A stretch of 38,839 bases of DNA, from NCBI GenBank assembly GCA_018780415.1, contig JADMJQ010000155.1:33932-72770 (forward strand), given 5' to 3'. The translations under genes were made by a program, and so were the position numbers. A model generated the notes under the pieces. That model did not search any database and had not been told where the DNA came from. It saw only the letters and a program-made list of their open reading frames with translations. The stretch comes from Roseateles sp. (GTDB lineage Bacteria > Pseudomonadota > Gammaproteobacteria > Burkholderiales > Burkholderiaceae_C). Shown one piece after another: positions 7,893 to 17,127 of this stretch. How positions within the stretch are numbered: the stretch's first letter is position 1; each line of letters begins with the position of its first letter.

Positions 7893-8645
7893 ATGCCTAT
7901 GTCCACCACACTCTTTAGTTCAACCCGTCCCGCCCTCGAAGCCTGCGGCGTGGTCGCCGGCTATGGCGATCACATGATCTTGCAAGGCCTGGACCTGAGC
8001 GTCCAGCCCGGCGAGATCTACGCGCTGCTGGGCGCCAACGGCGCCGGCAAGACCACCACGCTGAGCCTGTTCCTGGGCTTTGTTCAGCCCAGCAGCGGCC
8101 AGGTGCGCGTGAACGGCATCGACCCGCTGGCGGATCCGACAGCGGCACGGCGCCAGCTCGCCTACATCCCCGAGAACGTCGCGCTCTACGAGCACCTGAG
8201 CGCGCGCGAGAACATGGCCTATTTGCTTCACCTGGCGGGCCAGCCTGCCGGCGGCCAAGAGATCTGCGATGCGCTGGCGGCCGCTGGCCTGGACGCGGCA
8301 GCGCATGGGCGGCGTGTCTCGGGCTTCTCCAAGGGCATGCGCCAGAAGGTCTCGATCGCCTTGGCGCTGGCCCGCAGGGTGCCGGCGCTTTTGCTTGACG
8401 AGCCCACCTCCGGCCTGGATCCGCAGGCCAGCGCCGAGTTCAGCCGCCTCCTCGAACTGCTGCGCGGGCAGGGTGTGGCCGTGCTGATGGTGACGCATGA
8501 TTTGCTCGGCGCCGCCGACGTCGCCGACCGCATCGGCTTCATCGATGGCGGGCGCCTGATCGAGGAAGTGGCGGCCGCCGGCGCGGAGCGTTTCGATGTG
8601 CGCGTCTTGCACAGGCGCTACGCCGGCCAGGAGGCGCAGCGATGA
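7893..8645 (+). CDS. ABC transporter ATP-binding protein (ABC-2 type)
   Basis: Walker A GANGAGKTTT, signature VSGFSKGMRQKVSIALALARRVPALLLDEPTSGLDPQASAEF, switch His VTHD. Confidence 0.93.
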   Translation: MPMSTTLFSSTRPALEACGVVAGYGDHMILQGLDLSVQPGEIYALLGANGAGKTTTLSLFLGFVQPSSGQVRVNGIDPLADPTAARRQLAYIPENVALYEHLSARENMAYLLHLAGQPAGGQEICDALAAAGLDAAAHGRRVSGFSKGMRQKVSIALALARRVPALLLDEPTSGLDPQASAEFSRLLELLRGQGVAVLMVTHDLLGAADVADRIGFIDGGRLIEEVAAAGAERFDVRVLHRRYAGQEAQR

Positions 8646-10069
8646 GCAGCGTCTTCAGGATTGCGGTCGAGGAGTGGCGATTGCTGCGGCGTGACCGCGT
8701 GGCGGTGTTGGGCCTGGCGCTCTTGCTGCTGTTGACGGCCGTGGCCGGCTTCACGGCCTGGGAGCAGCGCCGCAGCAGCGCCGCCGAGCGCGCGCGCCAC
8801 CAGGCGCAGGTCGATCACGAGTTCGAGACCCAGCCCGAGCGGCATCCGCACCGGATGGTGCACTACGGGCATTTCGTGTTCCGGCCGCTGAACCCGCTGG
8901 CCGCCTTCGACGCGGGCGTGGACGCCTACACCGGCCACACGCTGTTCCTCGAAGGGCATCGGCAGAACAGCGCCAACTTCGGCGATGTGCGGCAGTCGTC
9001 CCTGCTGCTGCGCTTCGGCCAGCTGACGCCGGCCTTTGTGCTGCAGGTGCTGGCGCCGCTGCTGCTGATCTTCGTCGGCCATGGCTCGCTGGCGCGTGAG
9101 CGCGAATCCGGCACGCTGCGCGTGCTGCTGGCCCAGGGCGTTAGGCCGTGGCAGATCGTGGCGGGCAAGCTGCTGGCCCTGAGTGGCGTGGCCGCCGTCG
9201 CCTGGCTGCCGGCGCTGCTGGCGCTGGGCTGGATAGTCCTGGCCACGCCAACGCCCCTCGGCCTGGCCGCCTTGCTGGCGGCTGGCTACGGGCTGTGGTT
9301 GCTGCTCTGGGTGCTGGGGATTGTTGCTCTGTCGGCGGTATTCGCTCGCGCCCGCGACGCCCTGGTGGCCTTGCTCGCGGTCTGGGCGGTCAGCGTCGTG
9401 CTCGTGCCGCGGCTGGCGCCCGAGCTGGCGGCGTCGACCTTGGCGCTGCCCACGCGTTTCGAGACCGATATCGCGGTCGCACGCGACCTGGCGGCGCTAG
9501 GCGACAGCCACGACCCCAACGATCCTTACTTCGCCGACTTCAAGAAGAAGCTGCTCGCGCAGTACGGCGTCGGCCGTGTCGAGGATCTGCCGGTCAATTA
9601 CAAGGGGCTGTTGGGTATGGAGGGTGAGCGGCTGACCAGCGCGCTGTTCGAGCGTTATGCCGACGCCGGCTTCGAGCGCCAGGCCGCGCAGCTGCGCCTT
9701 GTCGACGGCTTTGCCTGGCTGAGCCCGGTGATCGCGCTGCGCCGGCTGTCCATGGCTGCGGCCGGCACCGACCTGCAGAACTACCGCCGTTTCGTCGAGC
9801 AGGCCGAGCGCCATCGCTACCAGCTGGTGCAGCAGTTGAACCGGCTGCAGGCCGAGAAACTCAGCTTCGCCGGCGACCGCTCCAGCCGCGACAGCCGCAT
9901 CAGCCCTGAACACTGGCACGGTATGGCTGATTTTCAATTTGAAGCGGCGCCGCCCAGCGAGGCCTTCAGCCGCGCCGGGCCTGCTGCGGGCGTGCTGCTG
10001 GGCTGGCTGGTGGCGCTGGCCGGCCTGTTGGCGCTGGCCACGCGTCGGCTGGGGAGGATCACACGATGA
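8642..10069 (+). CDS. ABC-2 type permease, DUF3526-like, His-rich extracytoplasmic loop
   Basis: TM1, long soluble loop ERHPHRMVHYGHFVFRPLNPLAAFDAGVDAYTGHTLFLEGHRQ, TM cluster LLLIFVGHGSLARERESGTLRVLLAQGVRPWQIVAGK. ATGA overlap with the ATPase gene. Confidence 0.85.
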   Translation: MSSVFRIAVEEWRLLRRDRVAVLGLALLLLLTAVAGFTAWEQRRSSAAERARHQAQVDHEFETQPERHPHRMVHYGHFVFRPLNPLAAFDAGVDAYTGHTLFLEGHRQNSANFGDVRQSSLLLRFGQLTPAFVLQVLAPLLLIFVGHGSLARERESGTLRVLLAQGVRPWQIVAGKLLALSGVAAVAWLPALLALGWIVLATPTPLGLAALLAAGYGLWLLLWVLGIVALSAVFARARDALVALLAVWAVSVVLVPRLAPELAASTLALPTRFETDIAVARDLAALGDSHDPNDPYFADFKKKLLAQYGVGRVEDLPVNYKGLLGMEGERLTSALFERYADAGFERQAAQLRLVDGFAWLSPVIALRRLSMAAAGTDLQNYRRFVEQAERHRYQLVQQLNRLQAEKLSFAGDRSSRDSRISPEHWHGMADFQFEAAPPSEAFSRAGPAAGVLLGWLVALAGLLALATRRLGRITR

Positions 10070-11430
10070 GCTGGCTTGTCCATGAAACGCGCCTGCTGCT
10101 GCGCTCAAGACTGGCGCTGGTCGCGCTGCTGCTGTTGTTGCTGCTGTCGACGCTGGCCGTGTGGTCGGGCATGCGCGAGGTGGCCCGCCAGCAGCAGACC
10201 ATTGCGCGCCTGGCCGGTCTGCAACAGCAGGAGCTGGCCGTGCAGGCGCGCAAATACGTCGACGGCGCCGATGCTGGTTCAGCCGCGTACTACACCTTTC
10301 ACAACACCTGGGACGCACCGTCTGCCGGCGCCTTCCTGGCACTCGGCCTGCGTGATGCCGCTCCTTACGTGCTGCGCGTGCGCGCCTTGGCGCTGCAGGC
10401 CCAGCTGCATGAGGGCGAGAGCTTCAATCCCGAGCTGGCGCTGGCCGGCCGCTTCGACTTTGCTTTCGTGCTGGTGTATCTGGCGCCGCTGTTCCTGATC
10501 GCGCTCTTGTACGACCTGGTCTCGGGCGAGCGCCGCGCCGGCCGTCTGCAGACGCTGCTGGCCATGCCGGGCGCCGGCCGGCGCTTGTGGCTGCGCCGCA
10601 CGGGCCTGCGTGCGGCGCTGGTCTATGGCTGTCTGGCGCTGCCGGTGCTGGCCGGCGCACTGAGCAGCGGCACGTCGATGGCGGCGCTGATTGTTGTGCT
10701 GGCCAGCACGGCGGCCTATCTGGCGTTCTGGAGCGGGCTGGCGCTGATCATCGCGACGCGCGGCGTCAGCTCGGCCGCCAATGCCATGACGCTGATGGGC
10801 TGCTGGGCCGTGCTGACGCTGATACTTCCCACCCTTGCTAACGTGCTGCTAGCACGTGCCGTGCCGGTGCAGCAGGGTGTGGAGCTGATGCTGGCGCAGC
10901 GCCAGGCCGTGCATGGCGCCTGGGATCTGCCGCCCGGCGCCACCATGGAAAAGTTCCTGCGCAGCCATCCCGAATGGCGGCACACCGCGCCGCTGCCCGC
11001 CGGCTTTCACTGGAAGTGGTACTACGCCTTCCAGCAGCTGGGCGACGAGAGCGTGGCGCCACAGGTGTCGGCTTACCGTGAGGGTCTGCTGGCGCGCCAG
11101 CGCTGGACCGCGCGGCTGGGCTGGCTGCTGCCGGGCGTCGGCGTGCAAGCGGCGTTGCATCGTCAGGCCGACACCGACCTGCAGGCGCAGCTGGCCTATC
11201 AGGACCGCATTGCCGATTTCCATGCGCGGCTGCGCGGCTTTTACTACCCGTACTTGTTCAACGACATCCGCTTTGCCAGCAATGACTTCGCCGCGCAGCC
11301 GCGCTTCAGCCCGCCGGACCCGCCCACGCCGGTTCCTGCAAGTCAGCTGCTGGCACTGGTGTTGATGGGGCTTGCGGTTTTGATATTGGGTGCGGCCGCA
11401 GCGGGACATGTGCGGCCGACGCGGGTCTGA
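10066..11430 (+). CDS. ABC-2 type permease, DUF3526-like (second)
   Basis: Same layout: TM1, loop YYTFHNTWDAPSAGAFLALGLRDAAPYVLRVRALALQAQLHEGESFNPELALAGRFDFAFVLVYLAPLFLIALLYDLVSGERRAGRLQTLLAMPGAGRRLWLRR. ATGA overlap with the preceding gene. Confidence 0.85.
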   Translation: MSWLVHETRLLLRSRLALVALLLLLLLSTLAVWSGMREVARQQQTIARLAGLQQQELAVQARKYVDGADAGSAAYYTFHNTWDAPSAGAFLALGLRDAAPYVLRVRALALQAQLHEGESFNPELALAGRFDFAFVLVYLAPLFLIALLYDLVSGERRAGRLQTLLAMPGAGRRLWLRRTGLRAALVYGCLALPVLAGALSSGTSMAALIVVLASTAAYLAFWSGLALIIATRGVSSAANAMTLMGCWAVLTLILPTLANVLLARAVPVQQGVELMLAQRQAVHGAWDLPPGATMEKFLRSHPEWRHTAPLPAGFHWKWYYAFQQLGDESVAPQVSAYREGLLARQRWTARLGWLLPGVGVQAALHRQADTDLQAQLAYQDRIADFHARLRGFYYPYLFNDIRFASNDFAAQPRFSPPDPPTPVPASQLLALVLMGLAVLILGAAAAGHVRPTRV

Positions 11431-11539
11431 TAGCAGGAGCAGCCTCATGCGCAAATCGTCATGCATGCCTGCCTGCCTGCATCCTGCGTCTTTGGGCGGG
11501 CGATGTTTGACAGCGCCGTTCATATGCCGGCAGCTTGAA

Positions 11540-12493
11540 TCAGCGCCGCCCGCCCGCGACATCCCGCAATGTTTGCAGCATGGCCAGGGCGCCAGGCGAG
11601 AGCTGGTGATTTTTGCGGGTCACGATGCCATACAGGTCCATGCGGATGCCGAGCTCGATCGGCAGGATGGTCAAGAGCTTGGCGTCCACATAGGGCTGCA
11701 CCAGCTCGGTCGGCAGCGCGCAGACCATATCCCCGCCGGTCAGCAGCTTGGTGATGACCGGCAGGGCAAGGGTCTCGACGATTTCGGCCGGCTGATCCAG
11801 GCCCAGGGACAAAAATATTGCGGTCAAGCGGTCACGCAAAATGCTGCCACTCGGCGGCAAGATCCAACCCTGGTTGACCAGCTCGGCCAGCTGCAAGTGT
11901 TCATGCTTGGCCAGCGGGTGGCCCGCACGAGCGACCAAGCTGTGCGGCTCGTCGCTGAGGGGCTCAAAGTTCAGCACCGCGGCCGACTCGGTGTCCAGGA
12001 TGCGCCCGATCACCAAATCCAGCTCGCCCGCGCGCAGGTGTTGGATCATCAGCTTGCTGGTGTCCACCGTGATCGAGACATGAACGCGGGGATAGCTCTG
12101 CTTGAGCCGCTTGACGGCCTCCGGCAGCAGCCCGGTGGACGGCGTCATCACCGCGCCGACGGCGACCCGCCCGCTCAGGCCCGACTGCAACTCCATCACC
12201 TCTTGATGCGCGGCGTCCATCTCGGCCAGCGCAGCCCCAGCACGCCGGATCATCACCTCGCCATACAGCGTCGGCGCGACACCGCGCGGCAGGCGCTCGA
12301 ACAACTGCACGCCCAAAGCGTGCTCCAAGTCGGCCAAGAGCTTGGAGGCGGCCGGCTGGGTCAGATGGGCTGCCTGCGCCGCGTGCAGGATGGAGCCGTG
12401 CCGACCCAGCTCGACCAGCAAGACCAGTTGCCGTGTTTTCAGGTGCGAGCGAACAAAGCGGTCGGACGGTTGATGCAGTCGAGGTTCACTCAT
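11540..12493 (-). CDS. LysR-family transcriptional regulator (GbpR-like)
   Basis: MSEPRLHQPSDRFVRSHLKTRQLVLLVELGRHGSILHAAQAAHLTQPAASKLLADLEHALGVQLFERLPRGVAPTLYG HTH plus LysR substrate domain. Closest remembered group is GbpR-like regulators of sugar-binding-protein genes. Confidence 0.85.
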   Translation of the reverse strand: MSEPRLHQPSDRFVRSHLKTRQLVLLVELGRHGSILHAAQAAHLTQPAASKLLADLEHALGVQLFERLPRGVAPTLYGEVMIRRAGAALAEMDAAHQEVMELQSGLSGRVAVGAVMTPSTGLLPEAVKRLKQSYPRVHVSITVDTSKLMIQHLRAGELDLVIGRILDTESAAVLNFEPLSDEPHSLVARAGHPLAKHEHLQLAELVNQGWILPPSGSILRDRLTAIFLSLGLDQPAEIVETLALPVITKLLTGGDMVCALPTELVQPYVDAKLLTILPIELGIRMDLYGIVTRKNHQLSPGALAMLQTLRDVAGGRR

Positions 12494-12533
12494 GACTTCA
12501 GTGTAGGGCGGGCTCAAGGGGTTCCCGGCGTGA

Positions 12534-12633
12534 GGGCTTGCGCAAAGCCGGTCCAGCTAGGCGCGACGCCGCAGACAGTACGCTGAGTACGGCAAGGCGG
12601 AGCAACGACGCTGGGACGGTTTTGCGCGAGTCC
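12534..12633. repeat. About 100-bp intergenic element with imperfect 21-bp terminal inverted repeats (MITE/REP-like)
   Basis: Left GGGCTTGCGCAAAGCCGGTCC (12534-12554). Right GGGACGGTTTTGCGCGAGTCC (12613-12633), whose reverse complement GGACTCGCGCAAAACCGTCCC matches the left end at 16/21. The core contains CCGCAGACAGTACGCTGAGTACGGCAAGGCGG, with GTAC/GTAC and CCGC/GCGG pairing. Confidence 0.6.
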
Positions 12634-13418
12634 TACTCGTGATAGAGCTGGCTGCGGCCGCCATCGATCAAGATGTCGGCCGCGTTGATGAAGCGTGCCT
12701 CATCGCTGGCCAGGAACAGGGCGGTGTAGGCCACTTCCTCCGGCTCACCCAGGCGTTTGACCGGCAGCAGCTCGGCTTGTCGCCGCGCTTCGGCGGCCGG
12801 GTCGGCAAAGCCGGCCAGCCACGCCTGGTTCGACTCGGTCATGATGAAGCCCGGCGAGATCGAGTTGACCCGCACGCCGCGCGCCGCGTATTCAATCCCC
12901 AGCGATTTGGTCAGGCCCAGCAGCGCATGTTTGGCCACCGGGTAGGGGAAGCAGCCGGGGATGATGCGGTGGCCATGGACCGAGGCGATATTGACGATGC
13001 TGCCGGCGGCTTGCGCCAACATATGCGGCAAGGCTGCCCGCGCACAATGCCAGGCGCCGTCGAGGTCGACGGCAAAGCAGCGCTGCCACTGCTCGCTGCT
13101 CATCTCCAAGGGGTCGGCGAACACATTCATGCCGGCGTTGTTGATGAGAATATCGAGGCGGCCAAAGCGCTGCACCGTCTGCGCCACCATCGCGTTGACG
13201 GCCTCGCCATCGGCCACATCGGCCTGCACGAACAGGCAGCGCCCTTCGCTGATGGGCGCATGCAATTCGGCGCGCAGCGCGGCGGCGTCTGCGTCATCAC
13301 GGTGGCTGTTGATCACCACGCTGGCCCCTTCTGCCAGGAACAGGCGCGCGATGGCGCGGCCAATGCCCAGGGTGGAGCCGGTCACCAGGGCAACCTTGTT
13401 TTGCAGTCTATTTGTCAT
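12633..13418 (-). CDS. SDR-family dehydrogenase, probable D-galactose/L-arabinose 1-dehydrogenase
   Basis: TGSTLGIGRAIA, NNAG, IASVHGHRIIPGCFPYPVAK, C-terminal DILIDGGRSQ. Substrate inferred from neighbours. Confidence 0.85.
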   Translation of the reverse strand: MTNRLQNKVALVTGSTLGIGRAIARLFLAEGASVVINSHRDDADAAALRAELHAPISEGRCLFVQADVADGEAVNAMVAQTVQRFGRLDILINNAGMNVFADPLEMSSEQWQRCFAVDLDGAWHCARAALPHMLAQAAGSIVNIASVHGHRIIPGCFPYPVAKHALLGLTKSLGIEYAARGVRVNSISPGFIMTESNQAWLAGFADPAAEARRQAELLPVKRLGEPEEVAYTALFLASDEARFINAADILIDGGRSQLYHE

Positions 13419-14608
13419 GGCTTTGATTTTAAAAGTTCAGGGGCCTGGGTCTGCTCGGCCCAAGCGTCCAGCGCCGGCAGCGCCCGGCCTTTGAAGTCGA
13501 AGAGGGTGGTGTTGCTGACCACATTCGGCCCCGGCTTCGCATCGCCCTCACGCAGCGCCCAGCCAATGCCGGGCGTGGCAATCATCACCGGGTCCCAATA
13601 GAGCAAGCCCAGCACGCGCGGCTCCTTTTTGAGCAGGCCGAACAGCTCGACCATGAAGTCACGCTGGCCCTGTGGTGAGCTCATCGCAGCCGGGTAGGGG
13701 CCGTTATCGCTGAGCTGGCCGGGCCAGCCATTCGGCAGCGTCGGCGCCCAGTTGAAGCCGACCTCCATCACCAGCAAATCTTTGTCGAACAGCGTCGTCA
13801 CCGCGCGGCTGAACGCGGCCATCTGGGCGGCCGTCTTCTGGGTCCAGAACGGGTAGTAGGACGCACCGATCACGTCCCACTCCACGCCGTAGGCGCGGGC
13901 CTGATCGAACCAGTCGCGGTATTTGGCGAGATTGCCGCCGTCGTCTATGTGCAGCACGATCTTGGCGTTAGGAGTCACCACTTTGACCGCCGCATGGCCG
14001 GCGCGCAACAGCGGCGCCAGGCCGTCCCAGCCGCTGGCGCCCGGTGGTGAGAGTTTGCCGTAGGGGTAGAGCATGCCGTGCTCGATCTCATTGCCCAGCG
14101 AGACGAACTCTGGGCTAGTGCCCTGGGCCCGCATCGCCAGCATCACCTCGCGGGTGCGCTGGTAGACCAGCTCGGCCAGGCGGGCGCGCCGCGCCGCCTC
14201 GTCGGGCAGGCGACCCAGCGCCTTGGCCCAGGCGACGGGTACGTTCTGCGTCTTCGAGTTGGTCCAGAAATCGCTGTAGTGCAGGGTCAGCTGGATCTGC
14301 ATATCTAGCGCCTTGGCGCGGCGCGCCATGCTGAGCAGATCGGGCAAATCCATCGAACCTGCGGGCCAGTAATGGTCGTCGGCGCCGGACCCCGAACCGG
14401 GGCTGTCGTAGAGGCGCAGGCGGGCGATATTGTGGCCGTGGTCGGCCAGTATTTTCAGCGCGTCGCCGGGTTTGCCTTGCCGGTCCGAATAGACCGCGCC
14501 ATGCGCTTCCATCAGGGGCAGGACGGAGACATCGCCGCCGGCCATAAAGGGCGCCGCCTGGGCCGCAGAGCAGGCCAGCAGCAGGGCCGATGCCAGTAAC
14601 TTAAGCAT
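13415..14608 (-). CDS. Secreted endo-beta-1,4-galactanase, GH53
   Basis: Signal peptide MLKLLASALLLACSAAQA; GGDVSVLPLMEAHG; NIARLRLYDSP; LTLHYSDFWTNSKTQNVPVAW; acid/base SLGNEIEHGML; nucleophile VMEVGFNW. Confidence 0.92.
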   Translation of the reverse strand: MLKLLASALLLACSAAQAAPFMAGGDVSVLPLMEAHGAVYSDRQGKPGDALKILADHGHNIARLRLYDSPGSGSGADDHYWPAGSMDLPDLLSMARRAKALDMQIQLTLHYSDFWTNSKTQNVPVAWAKALGRLPDEAARRARLAELVYQRTREVMLAMRAQGTSPEFVSLGNEIEHGMLYPYGKLSPPGASGWDGLAPLLRAGHAAVKVVTPNAKIVLHIDDGGNLAKYRDWFDQARAYGVEWDVIGASYYPFWTQKTAAQMAAFSRAVTTLFDKDLLVMEVGFNWAPTLPNGWPGQLSDNGPYPAAMSSPQGQRDFMVELFGLLKKEPRVLGLLYWDPVMIATPGIGWALREGDAKPGPNVVSNTTLFDFKGRALPALDAWAEQTQAPELLKSKP

Positions 14609-15611
14609 GCTTGCTGCCTCGCGCTTTGAGTTGGTCCAGCAAGACGGCGGCCAGCAGGATCAAGCCGCGCATCAGGTACTGATAAAACGCATCGACATTC
14701 ATCAGATTCATCACGTTCTCGACCGTGCCCATGATCAGCACGCCGATCAGCACGCCGAAGATGCGCGCGCGTCCGCCCTGCAGCGAGACGCCGCCCAGCA
14801 CACAGGCCGAGATCACGTCGAGCTCGAAGCCGGTGGCCGAATTGGGCTGGCCGCTGGTGATGCGTGAGGCCAGGATCAGGCCGGCCATCGCCGTCACCAA
14901 GCCCTGCAGCATGAAGATCCAAACGCGCAGCTTCTCGACCTTGACGCCCGCCAGCCGGGCGGCTTCCGGGTTGCCGCCGATGGCCAGCGTGTTGCGCCCG
15001 AACACCGTGTGATTGAGCAGTACGCCGAAGACCAGGAAGCAAGCACCCGTCACCCAAATCGGCAGCGGCAGGCCGAAGATGCGGGTGTCGCCGAAGCTGA
15101 TGAAGCTCTCGTCGGCAATGCCCACCGCCTGGCCCTGCGAGACGATGAAGGCGAGGCCGCGCACCATCAACATGGTGGCCAGCGTGGCGATCAGAGCGTT
15201 GACCTTCAGATAGGCGATCAGCACGCCGTTGCCGGCGCCGATCAGGGCGCCGGCGAGCAGTCCGCCGCCGACCGCCAGCGTCACGCTCTGCGTGTGTTCC
15301 AAGATGATGGCGCCGAGCACGCCGGCAAAGGCAATCGTCGAGCCGACCGAGAGGTCAAAGTCACGCGAGGCCAGGCACAACATCATGGTGCAGGCGACCA
15401 TGCCGATCTGCGCCACCGACAGCATCAGGCCGACGATATTGGCGGCCGAGAAAAAGTTCTCGACGCTGACGGCCAGCACGACGAACAGGACGGCATAGCC
15501 CAGGGTCATGCTGTGCTCGGTCAGCCAGGCGCGGTTGAGGGGTTTCTTCATGGTGGCATGGTCGAGCGGAGTCTTGCTGATGGCGGTCATGGTGAAAAAT
15601 GTTCCGTGCAA
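14601..15611 (-). CDS. araH: Monosaccharide ABC transporter permease (AraH/RbsC-like)
   Basis: CLASRDFDLSVGSTIAFAGVLGAI and IALIATLATMLMVRGLAFIVSQGQ-type permease sequence. Probable start MTAISKTPL at 15590. Symbol reflects similarity; substrate not certain. Confidence 0.85.
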   Translation of the reverse strand: MHGTFFTMTAISKTPLDHATMKKPLNRAWLTEHSMTLGYAVLFVVLAVSVENFFSAANIVGLMLSVAQIGMVACTMMLCLASRDFDLSVGSTIAFAGVLGAIILEHTQSVTLAVGGGLLAGALIGAGNGVLIAYLKVNALIATLATMLMVRGLAFIVSQGQAVGIADESFISFGDTRIFGLPLPIWVTGACFLVFGVLLNHTVFGRNTLAIGGNPEAARLAGVKVEKLRVWIFMLQGLVTAMAGLILASRITSGQPNSATGFELDVISACVLGGVSLQGGRARIFGVLIGVLIMGTVENVMNLMNVDAFYQYLMRGLILLAAVLLDQLKARGSKHA

Positions 15612-15627
15612 ATATCTAGTTATGGTG

Positions 15628-17127
15628 TCAGGCCAGATCGGGCAGAGCCATGCGCAAGACGGCGGTTTCGCTGGCGGCTGAGCGGTCCAGCTCGCCGCTG
15701 ATGCGGCCCTCGCGCATCACGATCACGCGGTCGGCGATGCCCAGCACCTCGGGCAGCTCGCTGGAGATCACGATCACGCAGCAGCCGCTTGTCGCCACTT
15801 CGTGGATGATTCGGTAGATCTCGTTCTTGGCACCGACGTCGATGCCGCGGGTCGGCTCGTCCAGGATCAGCACTTTGAGGTCCGGCTCGGCCAGCCAGCG
15901 CGCCAGAATCACCTTTTGCTGGTTGCCGCCGGACAGCAGGCGGATCTCCTGCTCGCGGTTCGGCGTCTTGATGCGCAGGCGTTTGATGAAGGCATCGGCC
16001 AGCGCCGCCTCGCGCGCATGGCGCAGGAACAGCCCGCCCAGCAGACCGTGGCGGCGGCAGCTGATATTGATGTTTTCGGCCACCGACGATTGCGCCAGGA
16101 TGCCTTGCTCCTTGCGGTCCTCCGGGCACAGCACGATGCCGGCCTCAATCGCCGCCGACGGGCCCTTGGCCGAGACGGGCTTGCCGTCCAGCAAGACCTG
16201 ACCCTGGCTGCGCGCATCGGCGCCGTAGAGCAAGCGCATCAGCTCGCTGCGGCCGGCGCCGACCAGGCCAAAGAAGCCCAAGACCTCGCCGGCGCGGACA
16301 GAGAAGTCCAGCGGTGCGGCCAAGCTGTCACCGAGCATGCCGCGCACCTGCAGGCGTTCGGCCCCCAGCTGGCGCTGCTGGTAGTCATAGATATCGCTGA
16401 CCTCTCGGCCCACCATATCGCTGATCAACAGGTCACGCGGCACATCGGCCATCACCGGGTGGGTGGCGACCTTGCGGCCGTCGCGGAAGATGGTGCAGCA
16501 GTCGCACAGCGCATACAGCTCTTCCAGCCGGTGCGAGATGTAGATGAGGGTCTTGCCAGCCGCGCGCAGGTCGTTGACCAACTTGAACAGCACCTCACTC
16601 TCGCGGTGCGAGAGGCTGCTGGTCGGCTCGTCAAAAGCGATCACCTGGGCGTCCTGCAGCACGGCCTTGCAGATCTCGGCCATCTGGCGCTGCGCGATCG
16701 ACAGATCGATCATCAGCGCGTCGGGGTCCAGATCGACGCCGATGTCGGCCAGCCGCGCCGCGACTAACTCACGAGCCGCGCGGCGGTCGACGAAGCCGAA
16801 GCGCTGCGGCAGCCGGCCCAGCAGGACGTTCTCGGCCACCGTCAGCTCGGGCACATATTGCAGCTCTTGGTGGATGACGGCGATGCCGCTGGAAATCGCG
16901 TCCGCCGCCGAGCCGAAATGGCATTCCTGGCCGTTCAAGAGCAGGCGGCCGCCGTCCGGCCGGTACTGGCCGCCGAGTATCTTCAGCAGCGTCGATTTGC
17001 CGGCGCCGTTCTCACCCAAGAGGCCATGGACCTGGCCGGCGCGCGCTTCGAAGCTGACGCCATTGAGCGCCTTGACGCCGGGGAAGACCTTGCTGACCTG
17101 GTCGAACTGAAGGGATGCTGTGTTCAC
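15628..17127 (-). CDS. araG: Monosaccharide ABC transporter ATP-binding protein, tandem NBDs (AraG-like)
   Basis: Walker [43 protein letters not shown], degenerate second [20 protein letters not shown] and [15 protein letters not shown]. Confidence 0.9.
   Translation of the reverse strand: MNTASLQFDQVSKVFPGVKALNGVSFEARAGQVHGLLGENGAGKSTLLKILGGQYRPDGGRLLLNGQECHFGSAADAISSGIAVIHQELQYVPELTVAENVLLGRLPQRFGFVDRRAARELVAARLADIGVDLDPDALMIDLSIAQRQMAEICKAVLQDAQVIAFDEPTSSLSHRESEVLFKLVNDLRAAGKTLIYISHRLEELYALCDCCTIFRDGRKVATHPVMADVPRDLLISDMVGREVSDIYDYQQRQLGAERLQVRGMLGDSLAAPLDFSVRAGEVLGFFGLVGAGRSELMRLLYGADARSQGQVLLDGKPVSAKGPSAAIEAGIVLCPEDRKEQGILAQSSVAENINISCRRHGLLGGLFLRHAREAALADAFIKRLRIKTPNREQEIRLLSGGNQQKVILARWLAEPDLKVLILDEPTRGIDVGAKNEIYRIIHEVATSGCCVIVISSELPEVLGIADRVIVMREGRISGELDRSAASETAVLRMALPDLA

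Noticed and set aside
5714-7909. 731-aa minus-strand ORF opposite the siderophore-type receptor
   Set aside because: Antisense shadow frame; the plus-strand receptor has complete plug and barrel motifs.
11469-11495. TGCCTGCCTGCCTGCATCCTGCG short repeat between convergent genes as a terminator
   Set aside because: Only weak self-complementarity and no T tract on either strand.
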